Assembly (NCBI RefSeq): GCF_040371755.1
Contig: NZ_BAABWE010000009.1
Coordinates: 62,001 to 126,000 of the forward strand
Length of the DNA: 64,000 nucleotides
Reading direction: 5' to 3'
From: Bermanella sp040371755
Lineage (GTDB): Bacteria > Pseudomonadota > Gammaproteobacteria > Pseudomonadales > Oceanobacteraceae
Shown here: in pieces, positions 1 through 8,523 of the stretch
Position numbering within the stretch: the stretch's first letter is position 1
Layout: every line of letters begins with the position of its first letter
Notes under the pieces: generated by a model
Database searches by the model: none
Told to the model about the DNA's origin: nothing
The model's input: the letters and a program-made list of their open reading frames with translations, nothing else
Position numbers and translations under genes: made by a program

Positions 1-349
1 GATCCATTTAATATCGATTATACCTGCATTGCTACTTGGTATTTTTATACTCACACAAGAAAAAGGCACTCATACCCATAAGCTTGTAGGTAAAACATGG
101 GTCGTTTTAATGCTTACCAGTTCGCTGGTTTCATTTTTCATTCAAACAAATGGTGGGTTTAGTTGGATCCATATACTTTCAATTATATCAATATCAAGCA
201 TCTCTGTTGGTATATGGGCCATACGGAATAATAAATTAATAATACATAAGGGCTGCATGATTGGCGCATTTACCGGAACGTTTATCGCGGGTATTGTTGC
301 AACAGTCTCACCTGGACGAATCGTACATAACTTTTTATTCGGCGGTTGA
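1..349 (+). CDS. DUF2306-like membrane protein, 3' part only
   Basis: The reading frame is open from base 2 to the stop at 347-349, so the gene starts before the window. The visible 115 residues hold about four hydrophobic segments separated by short basic loops. A loop with paired histidines (KGTHTHKLVGK) is followed by a helix, and a later loop has IIHKGCMIG and a PGRIVHN tail. That arrangement resembles DUF2306 predicted membrane proteins, whose function is unknown. A TTG at position 29 could be read as a start, but the coherent upstream frame argues for a longer protein. It converges on tadA. Confidence 0.6.
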   Translation, partial: IHLISIIPALLLGIFILTQEKGTHTHKLVGKTWVVLMLTSSLVSFFIQTNGGFSWIHILSIISISSISVGIWAIRNNKLIIHKGCMIGAFTGTFIAGIVATVSPGRIVHNFLFGG

Positions 350-373
350 GCTTCAATCACTACAAGACAATTT

Positions 374-399
374 TTTAAGGTGTTTAAAAACACCTTAAA
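374..399. terminator. Inverted repeat between convergent genes
   Basis: A 12-bp perfect stem (374-385 with 388-399, core AAGGTG/CACCTT) lies between the end of the DUF2306-like gene and the end of tadA. The location suits a shared terminator, but neither strand has a clean T-tract after the stem, so the assignment is tentative. Confidence 0.45.
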
Positions 400-405
400 G
401 CACGA

Positions 406-879
406 TTATTTCTTCGCCGCTTTTTTCTCTTCCCTTCTTCTTTTAAAAAAGGCTTGAATCACGTCTGTGCATTCTTGCGCTAATACACCGCCAATAACGT
501 CCACTTGATGGTTAAAGTAGGGCTTTTCAAAAACCTGTTCTTGGCTTTGGGCTACGCCCGCTTTAGGTTCGGTGGTGCCGTAAATTAAACGTCGAATGCG
601 GCTATGTACAACGGCACCTGAGCACATGGTGCACGGCTCTACTGTGACGTATAAATCAGCATCCACTAAGCGATAATTTTCTACAAACTGTGCAGCTTGG
701 CGCAGTGCCATGATTTCCGCATGTGCGGATGGGTCGTGGGAGGTTATGGGTTGGTTAAATCCACGACCAATGATTTGGTCATCCAGCACCACCACCGCAC
801 CCACAGGTACTTCGTTTAGTTGATCTGCAAGCATGGCCTGTTCAATGGCTGCTTGCATGTATTGTTCATCAGAGTTCAT
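406..879 (-). CDS. tadA: tRNA-specific adenosine deaminase TadA
   Basis: Deaminates adenosine-34 to inosine in the anticodon wobble position of tRNA-Arg(ACG), an essential cytoplasmic reaction. The 157-residue protein has the zinc-dependent deaminase signature: HAE at residues 53-55 (zinc ligand His53, proton-shuttling Glu55) and PCTMC at 82-86 (zinc ligands Cys83 and Cys86). Length matches bacterial TadA. The C-terminal tail is strongly basic (KRRREEKKAAKK), a plausible RNA contact. Its start overlaps the end of the upstream hydrolase gene by 11 bp, so the two are probably co-transcribed. Confidence 0.95.
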   Translation of the reverse strand: MNSDEQYMQAAIEQAMLADQLNEVPVGAVVVLDDQIIGRGFNQPITSHDPSAHAEIMALRQAAQFVENYRLVDADLYVTVEPCTMCSGAVVHSRIRRLIYGTTEPKAGVAQSQEQVFEKPYFNHQVDVIGGVLAQECTDVIQAFFKRRREEKKAAKK

Positions 880-1855
880 TATTGTCGGTTAATCTGTGTT
901 CAGCGTTCAATGATGTGACGTTACTTAAACGCCAAAAGTCTTTTAATAAGTCTGCGGTTTTTTCTGGTACTTCTAGCATAGGGGCGTGGCCCACTTTTGG
1001 CAGGATATCCACTTGCACGTTTGGGGTATATTGCAAAAACTTATCCACACTGGATACGTCTAACACACGGTCTTCTTCTCCCCACAATACATAGGTGGGC
1101 ATGGTAAGTTTTTCAAACGCATAACGGAATCCACCTGCATTGTGAGTCACGTCTATTTCTTGATTAAGCTGTTTAAATATTTTGTCATTGGCTTGCTCTC
1201 GGGCCATGGCGCGATCAGCCAGTACTTCTGTGGCAGGCCATGGCAAATCTGGTACTTGCTCCATGGTAAAACCCATTAACCGCTCCATGTCAGCTTTTGA
1301 GCGTACTATTAATGGGTTTGGTCCATTAGCTTCGATGATTTGCTCTAATTTACTAGGTTGATCGCCGTAAAAGCCTACGGCATCCACTAAGGATAATGTG
1401 GCCACTTGCTCTGGGTGACGATGAGCATATAGCACAGCAATGCCACCGCCCATGCTATTACCGACCAAATGAAAGCGTTTCAGACCAAGTTCATTTAAAA
1501 ATTTAGCAAGCCGTAAGCTTTGTTTGTCAAAGCCGTACTGCTCACCTTCTATAAAAGGGGTGTCACCATGGCCGGGGAGATCTGGTGCAATGATATGAAA
1601 GTTACTCAAAAAGCCCGCCATACGGGTCCAGTTGTCTTTGTCAGCGCCAAAACCATGCAATAGCACAACCACTGGCTTATTGGTTTGTTCAGTGGATTCT
1701 AAGTAGGCCCATTCAAAGTTATCAATGATGATGGATTTTTGTTCTAAGTCTGATCGGCTACGTTCAATGCCCACTCCCATATCAAATAAAGAGTGCTTCA
1801 AGCTAGTACAACCAGACAAAATTATGAAAGCCAGAATGCTTATAATTATTTTCAT
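869..1855 (-). CDS. Alpha/beta hydrolase lipoprotein
   Basis: A 328-residue alpha/beta-hydrolase-fold enzyme with an N-terminal lipoprotein signal: hydrophobic segment 2-13 and lipobox LSGC with Cys16. The oxyanion-hole motif LLHGFG is near 65-70, the nucleophile elbow GNSMGG places Ser134, an acid follows in GEEDRVLD and the catalytic His in VGHAPMLE. Substrate cannot be read from sequence; the layout is typical of small-ester lipases and esterases. Its 3' end overlaps tadA by 11 bp, suggesting a two-gene transcript. Family confidence is high, physiological role unknown. Confidence 0.85.
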   Translation of the reverse strand: MKIIISILAFIILSGCTSLKHSLFDMGVGIERSRSDLEQKSIIIDNFEWAYLESTEQTNKPVVVLLHGFGADKDNWTRMAGFLSNFHIIAPDLPGHGDTPFIEGEQYGFDKQSLRLAKFLNELGLKRFHLVGNSMGGGIAVLYAHRHPEQVATLSLVDAVGFYGDQPSKLEQIIEANGPNPLIVRSKADMERLMGFTMEQVPDLPWPATEVLADRAMAREQANDKIFKQLNQEIDVTHNAGGFRYAFEKLTMPTYVLWGEEDRVLDVSSVDKFLQYTPNVQVDILPKVGHAPMLEVPEKTADLLKDFWRLSNVTSLNAEHRLTDNNEL

Positions 1856-2013
1856 TTAGATTTCCTCAAGAGGCTTAGATTAGCGATTACGCAGCTTTCG
1901 TGCAAGGCAGCCCTAGGTGAAGAAACCTGTGACTTGAATGAGTTCGATTAATGGATTTGAGATTTGAATATGAAGCACATACCGACTTAAATACTAAGGT
2001 GTCGTCACACATA

Positions 2014-2037
2014 ATAAAGCCCATTAGAGGGCTTTAT
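2014..2037 (-). terminator. Probable terminator of zapB
   Basis: A 9-bp stem (ATAAAGCCC 2014-2022 with GGGCTTTAT 2029-2037) just past the zapB stop. The T-tract on the minus strand is short (TTAT), so strength is uncertain. Confidence 0.5.
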
Positions 2038-2051
2038 GTTCAATTAATCAG

Positions 2052-2273
2052 TTAGCTATTAGCGGCTAATAAAGCATCCACTGCTTCGTGATTAAATTGA
2101 CTTATTAATTTTGTGATTTTTTCTTCTATCGCCATATGCTGTTGAGCCGTTTGTGTTTTTTCTAACTTCAACGCATCTAGTTCTTGTTTTAGCTCTTCAT
2201 TTTCCATATTTAACAGCTCAATGGTTTCAAGTGCTAAGGTGATTTTTGCTTCTAATTGATCTAATAATTCCAT
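2052..2273 (-). CDS. zapB: Cell division protein ZapB
   Basis: A 73-residue, almost entirely coiled-coil protein beginning MELLDQLEAK, with heptads running through TIELLNMENEELKQEL. Start pattern, size and heptads match ZapB, which binds ZapA and stabilises the Z-ring at midcell. The frame stays open 20 codons further upstream to 2333, but that extension has no coiled-coil character; the ATG at 2271-2273 has a GAGGT element about 11 nt upstream and gives the usual ZapB N-terminus. It stands alone between two leftward genes with its own probable terminator. Confidence 0.85.
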   Translation of the reverse strand: MELLDQLEAKITLALETIELLNMENEELKQELDALKLEKTQTAQQHMAIEEKITKLISQFNHEAVDALLAANS

Positions 2274-2357
2274 AACTATTCTACCTCTGGTGAATCGAGG
2301 AGGAATCATATGCGCCAAAAAATAAAGGCGCAAGAAATTTCACAGACCTGCGACAAT

Positions 2358-3521
2358 TTAGCCTTTTGCTAATTCTTTTAAACGCGCATTAATCGCCTTT
2401 TCAAATCGAGCTAACGCTTCAACTAATAACGGGCGCTGACAACCAAAGTTCAAGCGCACATATTGATTATCACCAAAGTCTTTTCCATCGGAGAACCCCA
2501 AGCCAAATGATTCGAAGTAAGCATATGGGTTTTCTAGGTTTAGTTGGGAAACGTCAATCCAAGCAAGATAAGTGGCTTCTATGGGCTGCATGGCAATTAG
2601 TGCTAAGCCATTAACCGTGCTCTCTATTAACACTGCATTGCCTTTTAAATACTCAATCAATTCTAAACGCCATGGCTCACCATGCTTGAAAGCAGCTTCT
2701 GCTGCGTGCATGCCAATGATATTCACATGCCCCACTAAACCATCCATTAACTGGGCGTATTGTTTGCGTAAATCCGAGTCAGAAATAATGGCAAATGCCA
2801 TGTCTAAACCGGGAATGTTAAAGGTTTTGCTTGGCGCCATTAAGGTAATGGATCGTTTTGCCACTTCTTCACTCAAGCTCGCTATAGGGATGTGCTGTTT
2901 GCCATTTAAGATTAAATCGCAATGGATATCATCAGAACAAATAATTAGGTCATGCTCGATACACACATCCGCAAGGGCTTGCAACTCTTCACGGTTATAC
3001 ACCTTACCAATTGGATTGTGAGGGTTACATAAAAGCACAACACCTGTTTCATCTGTTATGCTTGCCTTCATACCCTCTAAATCTAATGACCAAGAATCGC
3101 CTTGTTTAATGGTATTAAACGTTTGATCTTTAAACGACAGAATAGGCGCGCTATGCATAAGGTGTGGATAAACCGGCAGCGCCGTAATACCAGCGGGCTT
3201 GCCGTGATTCGCAGAAATGGCGCGGGCAAGATTTAACCCCTTCACCACTCCCGGAGTAAACACAATCCATTCAGGCTTAATGGCCCAGCTATAATGTGTT
3301 TGGCAGTGTTTAATAATTAGTTCACGTAATACAGGGCTATCGGACCCATAACCGAATACCCCATGATTTGCTCTATTTTTAATGGCATCAACAATCTGTG
3401 GTGCCACGTGGAAATCCATATCGGCCACCCAAAGTGGAATCACATCTTTATTTTTATAGCGCTTCCATTTAATAGACTCGGATTCGCTGCGATCAACATT
3501 ATGTAAAAAAAATGGTTCCAT
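2358..3521 (-). CDS. patB: PatB/MalY-type PLP-dependent C-S lyase
   Basis: A 387-residue fold-type I pyridoxal-phosphate enzyme of the MalY/PatB family (cystathionine beta-lyase / cysteine-S-conjugate lyase), expected to cleave C-S bonds to give pyruvate, ammonia and a thiol. Visible signatures: N-terminal WADMDF near 31-36, the CNPHNPIGKVY segment near 165-175, SDDIHCDL near 196-203, and the PLP Schiff-base lysine Lys232 in APSKTFNIPGL. A C-terminal RLNFG supplies the carboxylate-binding Arg. It begins 2 bp before the end of the upstream lipoprotein gene region, so co-transcription is likely. Plain aminotransferase annotation would be less specific. Confidence 0.85.
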   Translation of the reverse strand: MEPFFLHNVDRSESESIKWKRYKNKDVIPLWVADMDFHVAPQIVDAIKNRANHGVFGYGSDSPVLRELIIKHCQTHYSWAIKPEWIVFTPGVVKGLNLARAISANHGKPAGITALPVYPHLMHSAPILSFKDQTFNTIKQGDSWSLDLEGMKASITDETGVVLLCNPHNPIGKVYNREELQALADVCIEHDLIICSDDIHCDLILNGKQHIPIASLSEEVAKRSITLMAPSKTFNIPGLDMAFAIISDSDLRKQYAQLMDGLVGHVNIIGMHAAEAAFKHGEPWRLELIEYLKGNAVLIESTVNGLALIAMQPIEATYLAWIDVSQLNLENPYAYFESFGLGFSDGKDFGDNQYVRLNFGCQRPLLVEALARFEKAINARLKELAKG

Positions 3522-3523
3522 TT

Positions 3524-3955
3524 TTAATCAGTGCTCCGCTGGTCTTTATCTACAACCAACTTATCTTGCTTGGTGTTTTCAATCAGCTCGCCACCAGTTT
3601 CCAAGAAAGGCTCTGTAAATACTTCTATGGTTTCATTCAATATACTATCGTCACAACGACCTTGTTTTTCTAGAAAATGAATTGTGTTACCCACAATAAC
3701 AATAGAACCTGAAATAACAGCCGTTGTCGAAACAACAAAGCCAGAAGCGACAATAAAACCAATCAATTCTTCTGCTGACTTAAACCGAACTGAACCCGGA
3801 CTTGGCTTCCCCATATTTGATACTTTTAATTCTAATTCACGAGTAATTAGATCACAGCGCTTATAGTCCGCACGATCCCAAACCTCTTTTGGATAAGCAA
3901 CACAGCCCTGCAAACCAATTAACATTAAAAGCAAAATATATATCTTCATAAACAT
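3524..3955 (-). CDS. Small lipoprotein of unknown function
   Basis: A 143-residue protein with a lipoprotein signal: hydrophobic segment 5-15, then LQGC with Cys18. Residues 65-95 form a second hydrophobic, glycine-rich stretch (FIVASGFVVSTTAVISGSIVIVG) that may insert in or lie against the membrane. The tail is charged. I recognise no family. It lies 2 bp upstream of the PatB-type lyase and 16 bp downstream of the LRR-kinase gene, so all three may share one leftward transcript. Confidence 0.6.
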   Translation of the reverse strand: MFMKIYILLLMLIGLQGCVAYPKEVWDRADYKRCDLITRELELKVSNMGKPSPGSVRFKSAEELIGFIVASGFVVSTTAVISGSIVIVGNTIHFLEKQGRCDDSILNETIEVFTEPFLETGGELIENTKQDKLVVDKDQRSTD

Positions 3956-3971
3956 CCCTATTTCAAAACGG

Positions 3972-5267
3972 TCACATGGCTGCTAGCACTTCATTTAAAT
4001 CCGCCAAATTTGGTCGCTGAGTCATTTCAGATGACATGCATAACGCTGTTGTGCTTGATAATGCATGATACAAATCATCTTGTTCGCATAGTGATAATAA
4101 GTCATCCATCAAGCAACCCAGTGCCCGTACTTCAACTGCCTGCATGCACTGGCGCTGCCCGTCATTTAATTTCGATAAATCCGTGGCCGCACCAAAATCT
4201 CCAAATAAGATATTAGCTTGTTTATCGATCATGATGTTATGGGCATATACATCACCATGGCTCACTTGATTTTCATGCATTTGTGAAAGTGTCGATACCA
4301 TTTGCTTGGCAATGTTAAGTATCTCTGTTGAGGTAAATTCCGTTTTATCGGGAAACGTATCGCGGGTACAGGTTTCTAAACTAGGTGGTAAACCTAAGTT
4401 GCCGTAACCCTGCGGTATAAGCTCCATAACCAACCCCAGCTGATTCGGCTCTTCAACTTTGGATATGGCTTTGATCAAATTTGGGTGGTAACCCGTTTTT
4501 AAGCAGCAATGAACTTCATCTTTTGGGTAACCATCACTGGTCACATCCCCTTTAAACAACTTCACCGCCACCAGCTGATCTGCATCATGACAATGCCCTT
4601 GATGAATAATACCCGAAGCTCCCTCGCCAATTTGATGGTGCAAAGTTAACCTATCCATATTAGAGGCGGGAATATTGGTTACGGTACTAATAGGCTGAGA
4701 TATCGGATTACCTGAAAACCCTAACCAACTTAATTTAGGTAACCGTAATAACCAATTTGGTATTTCGGATAATTGATTAGCAGACAACCTAACCAATTCT
4801 AACTCCGTACAACTCTGCATGCTTTTTGGTAAGGCTCGTAGCTGATTCCCTGCTAAGGCGAGTTTTTTTAGCTGTGTAAGTTCACCCATAGAATTGGGCA
4901 ATGACTCAATTTTGTTTTCGGTTAAAATTAACCAGCGAGTGCTTTTAGGTAAGCAGTGCTCGTCAAGTTTTTTTAACCGATTAGTTTTAAAAGCGATCAT
5001 CTCTAGGCTTTCACATTGAGACAGCACCTTAGGAATATGTTCGAAATGATTATTGGTTAAAAACAGAATACGCAGGTTTTTAAGGTCCGAAAAATTATCC
5101 GGCAGGTCTGTTAGCTGATTATTACCTAAATCTAGAATCTCAACGTCTGAGGCACGTTGGAAAATTTCCTGAGGGAATTCTGTTAAGTCATCACTTAACT
5201 TTATACGTTTATTGGAAAGGTAGTCATCCGATGCCAATTGATGTTCTATATTCGATAAGCTGAACAC
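3972..5267 (-). CDS. Leucine-rich-repeat / Ser-Thr-type protein kinase fusion
   Basis: A 431-residue soluble protein. Residues about 43-190 are six or seven leucine-rich repeats (LxxLxLxxNxLxxLP pattern). Residues about 205-431 are a eukaryote-like kinase: glycine loop GEGASG 214-219, VAVK with Lys236, catalytic-loop HGDVYAHN (Asp339, Asn344) and DFG 357-359, so the core catalytic residues are present. The HRD arginine is replaced by Gly338, which usually means no activation-loop control. No membrane segment or signal peptide. The start is GTG (5265-5267) with AGAGGA upstream. Substrate unknown; the repeats may recruit it. Confidence 0.85.
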   Translation of the reverse strand: MFSLSNIEHQLASDDYLSNKRIKLSDDLTEFPQEIFQRASDVEILDLGNNQLTDLPDNFSDLKNLRILFLTNNHFEHIPKVLSQCESLEMIAFKTNRLKKLDEHCLPKSTRWLILTENKIESLPNSMGELTQLKKLALAGNQLRALPKSMQSCTELELVRLSANQLSEIPNWLLRLPKLSWLGFSGNPISQPISTVTNIPASNMDRLTLHHQIGEGASGIIHQGHCHDADQLVAVKLFKGDVTSDGYPKDEVHCCLKTGYHPNLIKAISKVEEPNQLGLVMELIPQGYGNLGLPPSLETCTRDTFPDKTEFTSTEILNIAKQMVSTLSQMHENQVSHGDVYAHNIMIDKQANILFGDFGAATDLSKLNDGQRQCMQAVEVRALGCLMDDLLSLCEQDDLYHALSSTTALCMSSEMTQRPNLADLNEVLAAM

Positions 5268-5292
5268 TCTATTCCTCTATTTTTTATCCAAA

Positions 5293-5315
5293 AAAATGCC
5301 TTATAAAGGCATTTT
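5293..5315 (-). terminator. Intrinsic terminator of the sulfotransferase gene
   Basis: A 10-bp perfect stem (5293-5302 with 5306-5315), 3-nt loop, followed on the minus strand by a run of T. It ends only about 23 nt before the GTG of the LRR-kinase gene, so that gene's promoter must overlap the terminator, or the stem acts in its leader. Confidence 0.8.
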
Positions 5316-5357
5316 AAAATAGTAAGATCCTAACCCCTTTCCAAGAGTCATTGAAAT

Positions 5358-6491
5358 TTAAGCTTCCACTGTTTCTTCTGAAGCTAGTTTTTCCGACCAC
5401 TCTTCTACTTTTTGATTAATCACAGCACCATTAGGTCTCAACTCTTGAGCGGCTTTCATTAGTTCAAGCGCATCAGATAAATCCAGTTTGGCACCTTTCT
5501 CGATTTTCAAAGCTGTATCGCGTAGCACTTTAAAAGTATTTATACCATCCTTGACTTGATTTTCATTGACGTCTTCCTTCTTAGAAAATTTATTTTTTAT
5601 ACTCTCACCAAGAGCAACAAGCACTTCATTCGGTAATGATTTATCGGCATTTCTTCTAATTACAAGCTCTTTCTCATCACCAATATTTACTTTCTCATTT
5701 TCAGCTGTGAACTCATTTATCTTATTAATATATTCAGAGTTCTTCTTATTTAAAATTCTGAACGTTTTTTTAGAAATTTTGATTGATGATGATTCCAAGT
5801 CAGGGAATTTATTAACTAGAAAATCTGATATATATAAGGAGCTTGATTCTGGATCGAATATATTAAACAACCTTTGAATTTCATTTTCGGAATGAGTTAA
5901 GCTTCTATTAACTTTTTCAGCCTTTGGTAACACCAAATTTGAAACATCGATGTCTTTCCCTATCACATCACTAAAGAATTCAGCAGCAAGATCTTTTTCA
6001 TGTAAAGAATAATTTTTCAGTACTAATTCAAAATTTAATTCTTTCGACTTTTCAATCCATTCGACAACTTTAGGATAAGGACCTACAGAGACTGTATTCA
6101 AATAAGTATCTATATCCTGTGTACCGCCACTCCTTTTAACTTCTTGCGCCCATCTAGAAATCGCATTATCTATAACATCTCTTGTATACATAATTACTTT
6201 TAATTTGTAATTCTTTGATAATGCCTCCAACAAATCCCCTTTTAGCATTTTTAAAAATAATGCTTCACCGCTAAATAAAACAGTATTTTGATCAGCTTTC
6301 TCAATCATCTCTATATCAAGAGACCCTTGATTACCCGAAGAAATTAGTCCTTTAGCTGCCTTACTCAAACTGCGATGATCAGGGTATAAAATTCCGGCAT
6401 CGAGCAGATAAGAAGTGTTTAAGGCAAGAACAGACTGCAAATAAGAGCTTCCTGTTTTACCATGACCCACGTGTAAAATTACATTTTTCAC
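5358..6491 (-). CDS. Sulfotransferase-like protein
   Basis: A 377-residue protein whose N-terminus fits a sulfotransferase PAPS-binding fold: strand VILHVGHGKTGSS with a phosphosulfate-binding loop at about 9-16, and a second motif with MYTRDVIDNAISRW matching the 3'-phosphate-binding Arg/Ser region. The C-terminal third (about 230-377) is lysine/glutamate-rich and helical, and I do not recognise it. Such enzymes decorate surface polysaccharides or lipids, but the acceptor is unknown. The gene is markedly more AT-rich than its neighbours, sits beside a 406-bp gene-free AT-rich stretch and is monocistronic, suggesting acquisition by transfer. Confidence 0.7.
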   Translation of the reverse strand: MKNVILHVGHGKTGSSYLQSVLALNTSYLLDAGILYPDHRSLSKAAKGLISSGNQGSLDIEMIEKADQNTVLFSGEALFLKMLKGDLLEALSKNYKLKVIMYTRDVIDNAISRWAQEVKRSGGTQDIDTYLNTVSVGPYPKVVEWIEKSKELNFELVLKNYSLHEKDLAAEFFSDVIGKDIDVSNLVLPKAEKVNRSLTHSENEIQRLFNIFDPESSSLYISDFLVNKFPDLESSSIKISKKTFRILNKKNSEYINKINEFTAENEKVNIGDEKELVIRRNADKSLPNEVLVALGESIKNKFSKKEDVNENQVKDGINTFKVLRDTALKIEKGAKLDLSDALELMKAAQELRPNGAVINQKVEEWSEKLASEETVEA

Positions 6492-6897
6492 TGTTTCTAC
6501 TCCGAATATATTTGTTTTTAAAGACTATTGCCCATTGCTATTTTCCGACTTCAAGCCTTTAAATTGTTAACTAAGTCTCAAAATACATATTAAACAATAC
6601 GATGATTCAAGCCAAGTTAAATATATAAGACCGCTAGACATAACTTTGCTTAGATGCGCACCGAATAACTAATCGAAAAAACTCGTAGTCATCTGATTTT
6701 AAAGAAGCTTATAGCATTAAAAACCAAAGACTTATCTCTTTCATGAATATCATTTTCATACAATTCGCACTTCAAAGAGAAAACATCAATAACAAGATAA
6801 AGCGAAAATCATTTATCTAAGAAGCGCTTCTGCTTTATAAGCGACGCGAAGATAAATGATCTTCAACAAAACATGATGAACTAGGCTGCTTTAAGCG
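6492..6897. other. AT-rich gene-free stretch with one nested inverted repeat
   Basis: No convincing open frame in 406 bp. The notable structure is near guaA: ATCATTTATCT (6808-6818) pairs with AGATAAATGAT (6850-6860), enclosing a palindrome GAAGCGCTTC (6821-6830) and a small hairpin GCTT/AAGC (6832-6842). It follows guaA by about 40 bp and could be a 3'-end structure of that transcript, though it lacks a T-tract. The promoter of the sulfotransferase gene should also lie here; I cannot place it confidently. Confidence 0.5.
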
Positions 6898-8472
6898 TTA
6901 TTCCCACTCAATCGTAGCCGGAGGCTTAGATGACACATCATAGGCCACACGGGAAATATGCTCGATTTCGTTAATAATGCGGTTTGATACTTTTTCTAGT
7001 AAATCATAAGGCAAGTGCGCCCAACGAGCCGTCATGAAGTCGATGGTTTCAACGGCACGTAAAGATACAACCCACTCGTAGCGACGTTGATCCCCTACCA
7101 CACCGACTGATTTAACTGGCAAAAACACTACAAACGCCTGTGAGGTTTTGTGGTACCAATCAAAGTTGTGTAGTTCTTCAATGAAGATGGCATCCGCTTC
7201 ACGCAGTACGTCAGCGTATTCTTTTTTCACTTCACCTAAAATGCGCACCCCTAAACCTGGGCCTGGGAACGGGTGACGGTAAACCATGTCGTAAGGTAAA
7301 CCAAGCTCTAAGCCAATTTTACGTACTTCGTCTTTAAACAATTCACGCAATGGTTCAACTAAGTCCATTTTCATATCGTCTGGCAAACCGCCCACATTAT
7401 GGTGAGATTTAATCACATGGGCTTTACCGGTTTTAGAGGCTGCTGATTCAATTACGTCTGGGTAAATGGTGCCTTGAGCTAGAAAGTCTACGTCTTTGAT
7501 TTTTCCCGCTTCTTCATCAAATACTTCAATGAAGGTATTACCAATCACTTTACGCTTGGCTTCTGGGTCGGACACACCTGCCAGTTTGCCAAGGAATAAA
7601 TCCGCACTGTCTGAGCGAATCACTTTTACACCCATATTTTTGGCAAACATATCCATAACCATGTCGCCTTCGTTTTTACGCAATAAGCCGTTATCAACGA
7701 ACACACAGGTTAACTGGCTGCCAATAGCTTTATGTAAAAGTGCGGCTACCACTGATGAATCCACACCACCTGATAAACCCAACAGCACTTTTTTGTCGCC
7801 AACTTGTTCTTGTACGCGCTTGATTTGGTCTTCAATGATATTGGCTGGGGTCCACAAGCCTTCGCAACCAGCAATGTCTTTAATAAAGTGCTCTAACATA
7901 CGACCACCCTGCAAGGTGTGCGTTACTTCTGGGTGGAACTGTACACCAAAGAAATTTTTCTCACGGTGGTACATGCCAGCAATTGGACAAGACGGCGTAG
8001 ACGCCATTAACTCAAACCCTTCTGGCATGGTGGAGACTTTATCGCCGTGGCTCATCCAAACGTCCAGCAACTTATCGCCTTTATCATTTACATGGTCGGC
8101 AATGTCTTTAAATAATGCGCTGTTACCTTCTGCTTTAATTTGAGCATAGCCAAATTCACGAACGTCAGAACCTTCCACTTTACCGCCTAGTTGTTCTGAC
8201 ATGGTTTGCATACCATAACAAATACCTAAAATTGGCAGGCCCAGATCAAACACTTCTTGCGCGGCGCGAGGGCTGTTTTCTTCATGCACGGACTCTGGGC
8301 CACCGGCTAAAATAATCGCTTTAGGGGCAAACTCTTTGATTTCTTCAAAGCTCATGTCCCAAGCACGAATCTCAGAGAACACGCCTAATTCACGTACGCG
8401 ACGTGCAATCAACTGAGTGTATTGGGAGCCGAAGTCGAGAATTAGAATCTTCTGTGAATGGATGTCCGCCAT
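6898..8472 (-). CDS. guaA: GMP synthase (glutamine-hydrolysing)
   Basis: Converts XMP, ATP and glutamine to GMP, the last step of guanine nucleotide synthesis. The 524-residue length matches the E. coli enzyme. Residues 8-200 are a class I glutamine amidotransferase: nucleophile Cys85 in ILGICYGMQ and FHPE carrying the catalytic His-Glu. The ATP-pyrophosphatase P-loop GLSGGVDSS is near 230. The C-terminal dimerisation domain ends with the family tail KPPATIEWE. The ATG at 8470-8472 has GAGG 5-9 nt upstream; directly before it stands an intrinsic-terminator-like hairpin, part of a structured 263-bp spacer after guaB. Confidence 0.98.
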   Translation of the reverse strand: MADIHSQKILILDFGSQYTQLIARRVRELGVFSEIRAWDMSFEEIKEFAPKAIILAGGPESVHEENSPRAAQEVFDLGLPILGICYGMQTMSEQLGGKVEGSDVREFGYAQIKAEGNSALFKDIADHVNDKGDKLLDVWMSHGDKVSTMPEGFELMASTPSCPIAGMYHREKNFFGVQFHPEVTHTLQGGRMLEHFIKDIAGCEGLWTPANIIEDQIKRVQEQVGDKKVLLGLSGGVDSSVVAALLHKAIGSQLTCVFVDNGLLRKNEGDMVMDMFAKNMGVKVIRSDSADLFLGKLAGVSDPEAKRKVIGNTFIEVFDEEAGKIKDVDFLAQGTIYPDVIESAASKTGKAHVIKSHHNVGGLPDDMKMDLVEPLRELFKDEVRKIGLELGLPYDMVYRHPFPGPGLGVRILGEVKKEYADVLREADAIFIEELHNFDWYHKTSQAFVVFLPVKSVGVVGDQRRYEWVVSLRAVETIDFMTARWAHLPYDLLEKVSNRIINEIEHISRVAYDVSSKPPATIEWE

Positions 8473-8499
8473 GAAAACCTCATATCTTTAAAACTAAAA

Positions 8500-8523
8500 A
8501 ACCTGTTGCAATAACAACAGGTT
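8500..8523 (-). terminator. Terminator-like hairpin directly before guaA
   Basis: On the minus strand AACCTGTTG (8515-8523) and CAACAGGTT (8500-8508) form a 9-bp perfect stem followed by TTTTTTAGTTTT. It ends about 20 nt from the guaA ATG, so transcripts starting at guaB or within the spacer would meet it before guaA. Either an end of guaB mRNA or an attenuator. Confidence 0.75.

Noticed and set aside
882..1094. Plus-strand open frame opposite the lipoprotein hydrolase
   Set aside because: It is the antisense shadow of a well-supported gene and has no RBS or recognisable content. The same holds for the other long antisense frames over guaA, guaB, der, rlmN and fadD.
2274..2333. N-terminal extension of zapB
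   Set aside because: The additional 20 residues have no coiled-coil pattern and the GAGGT element fits the internal ATG.
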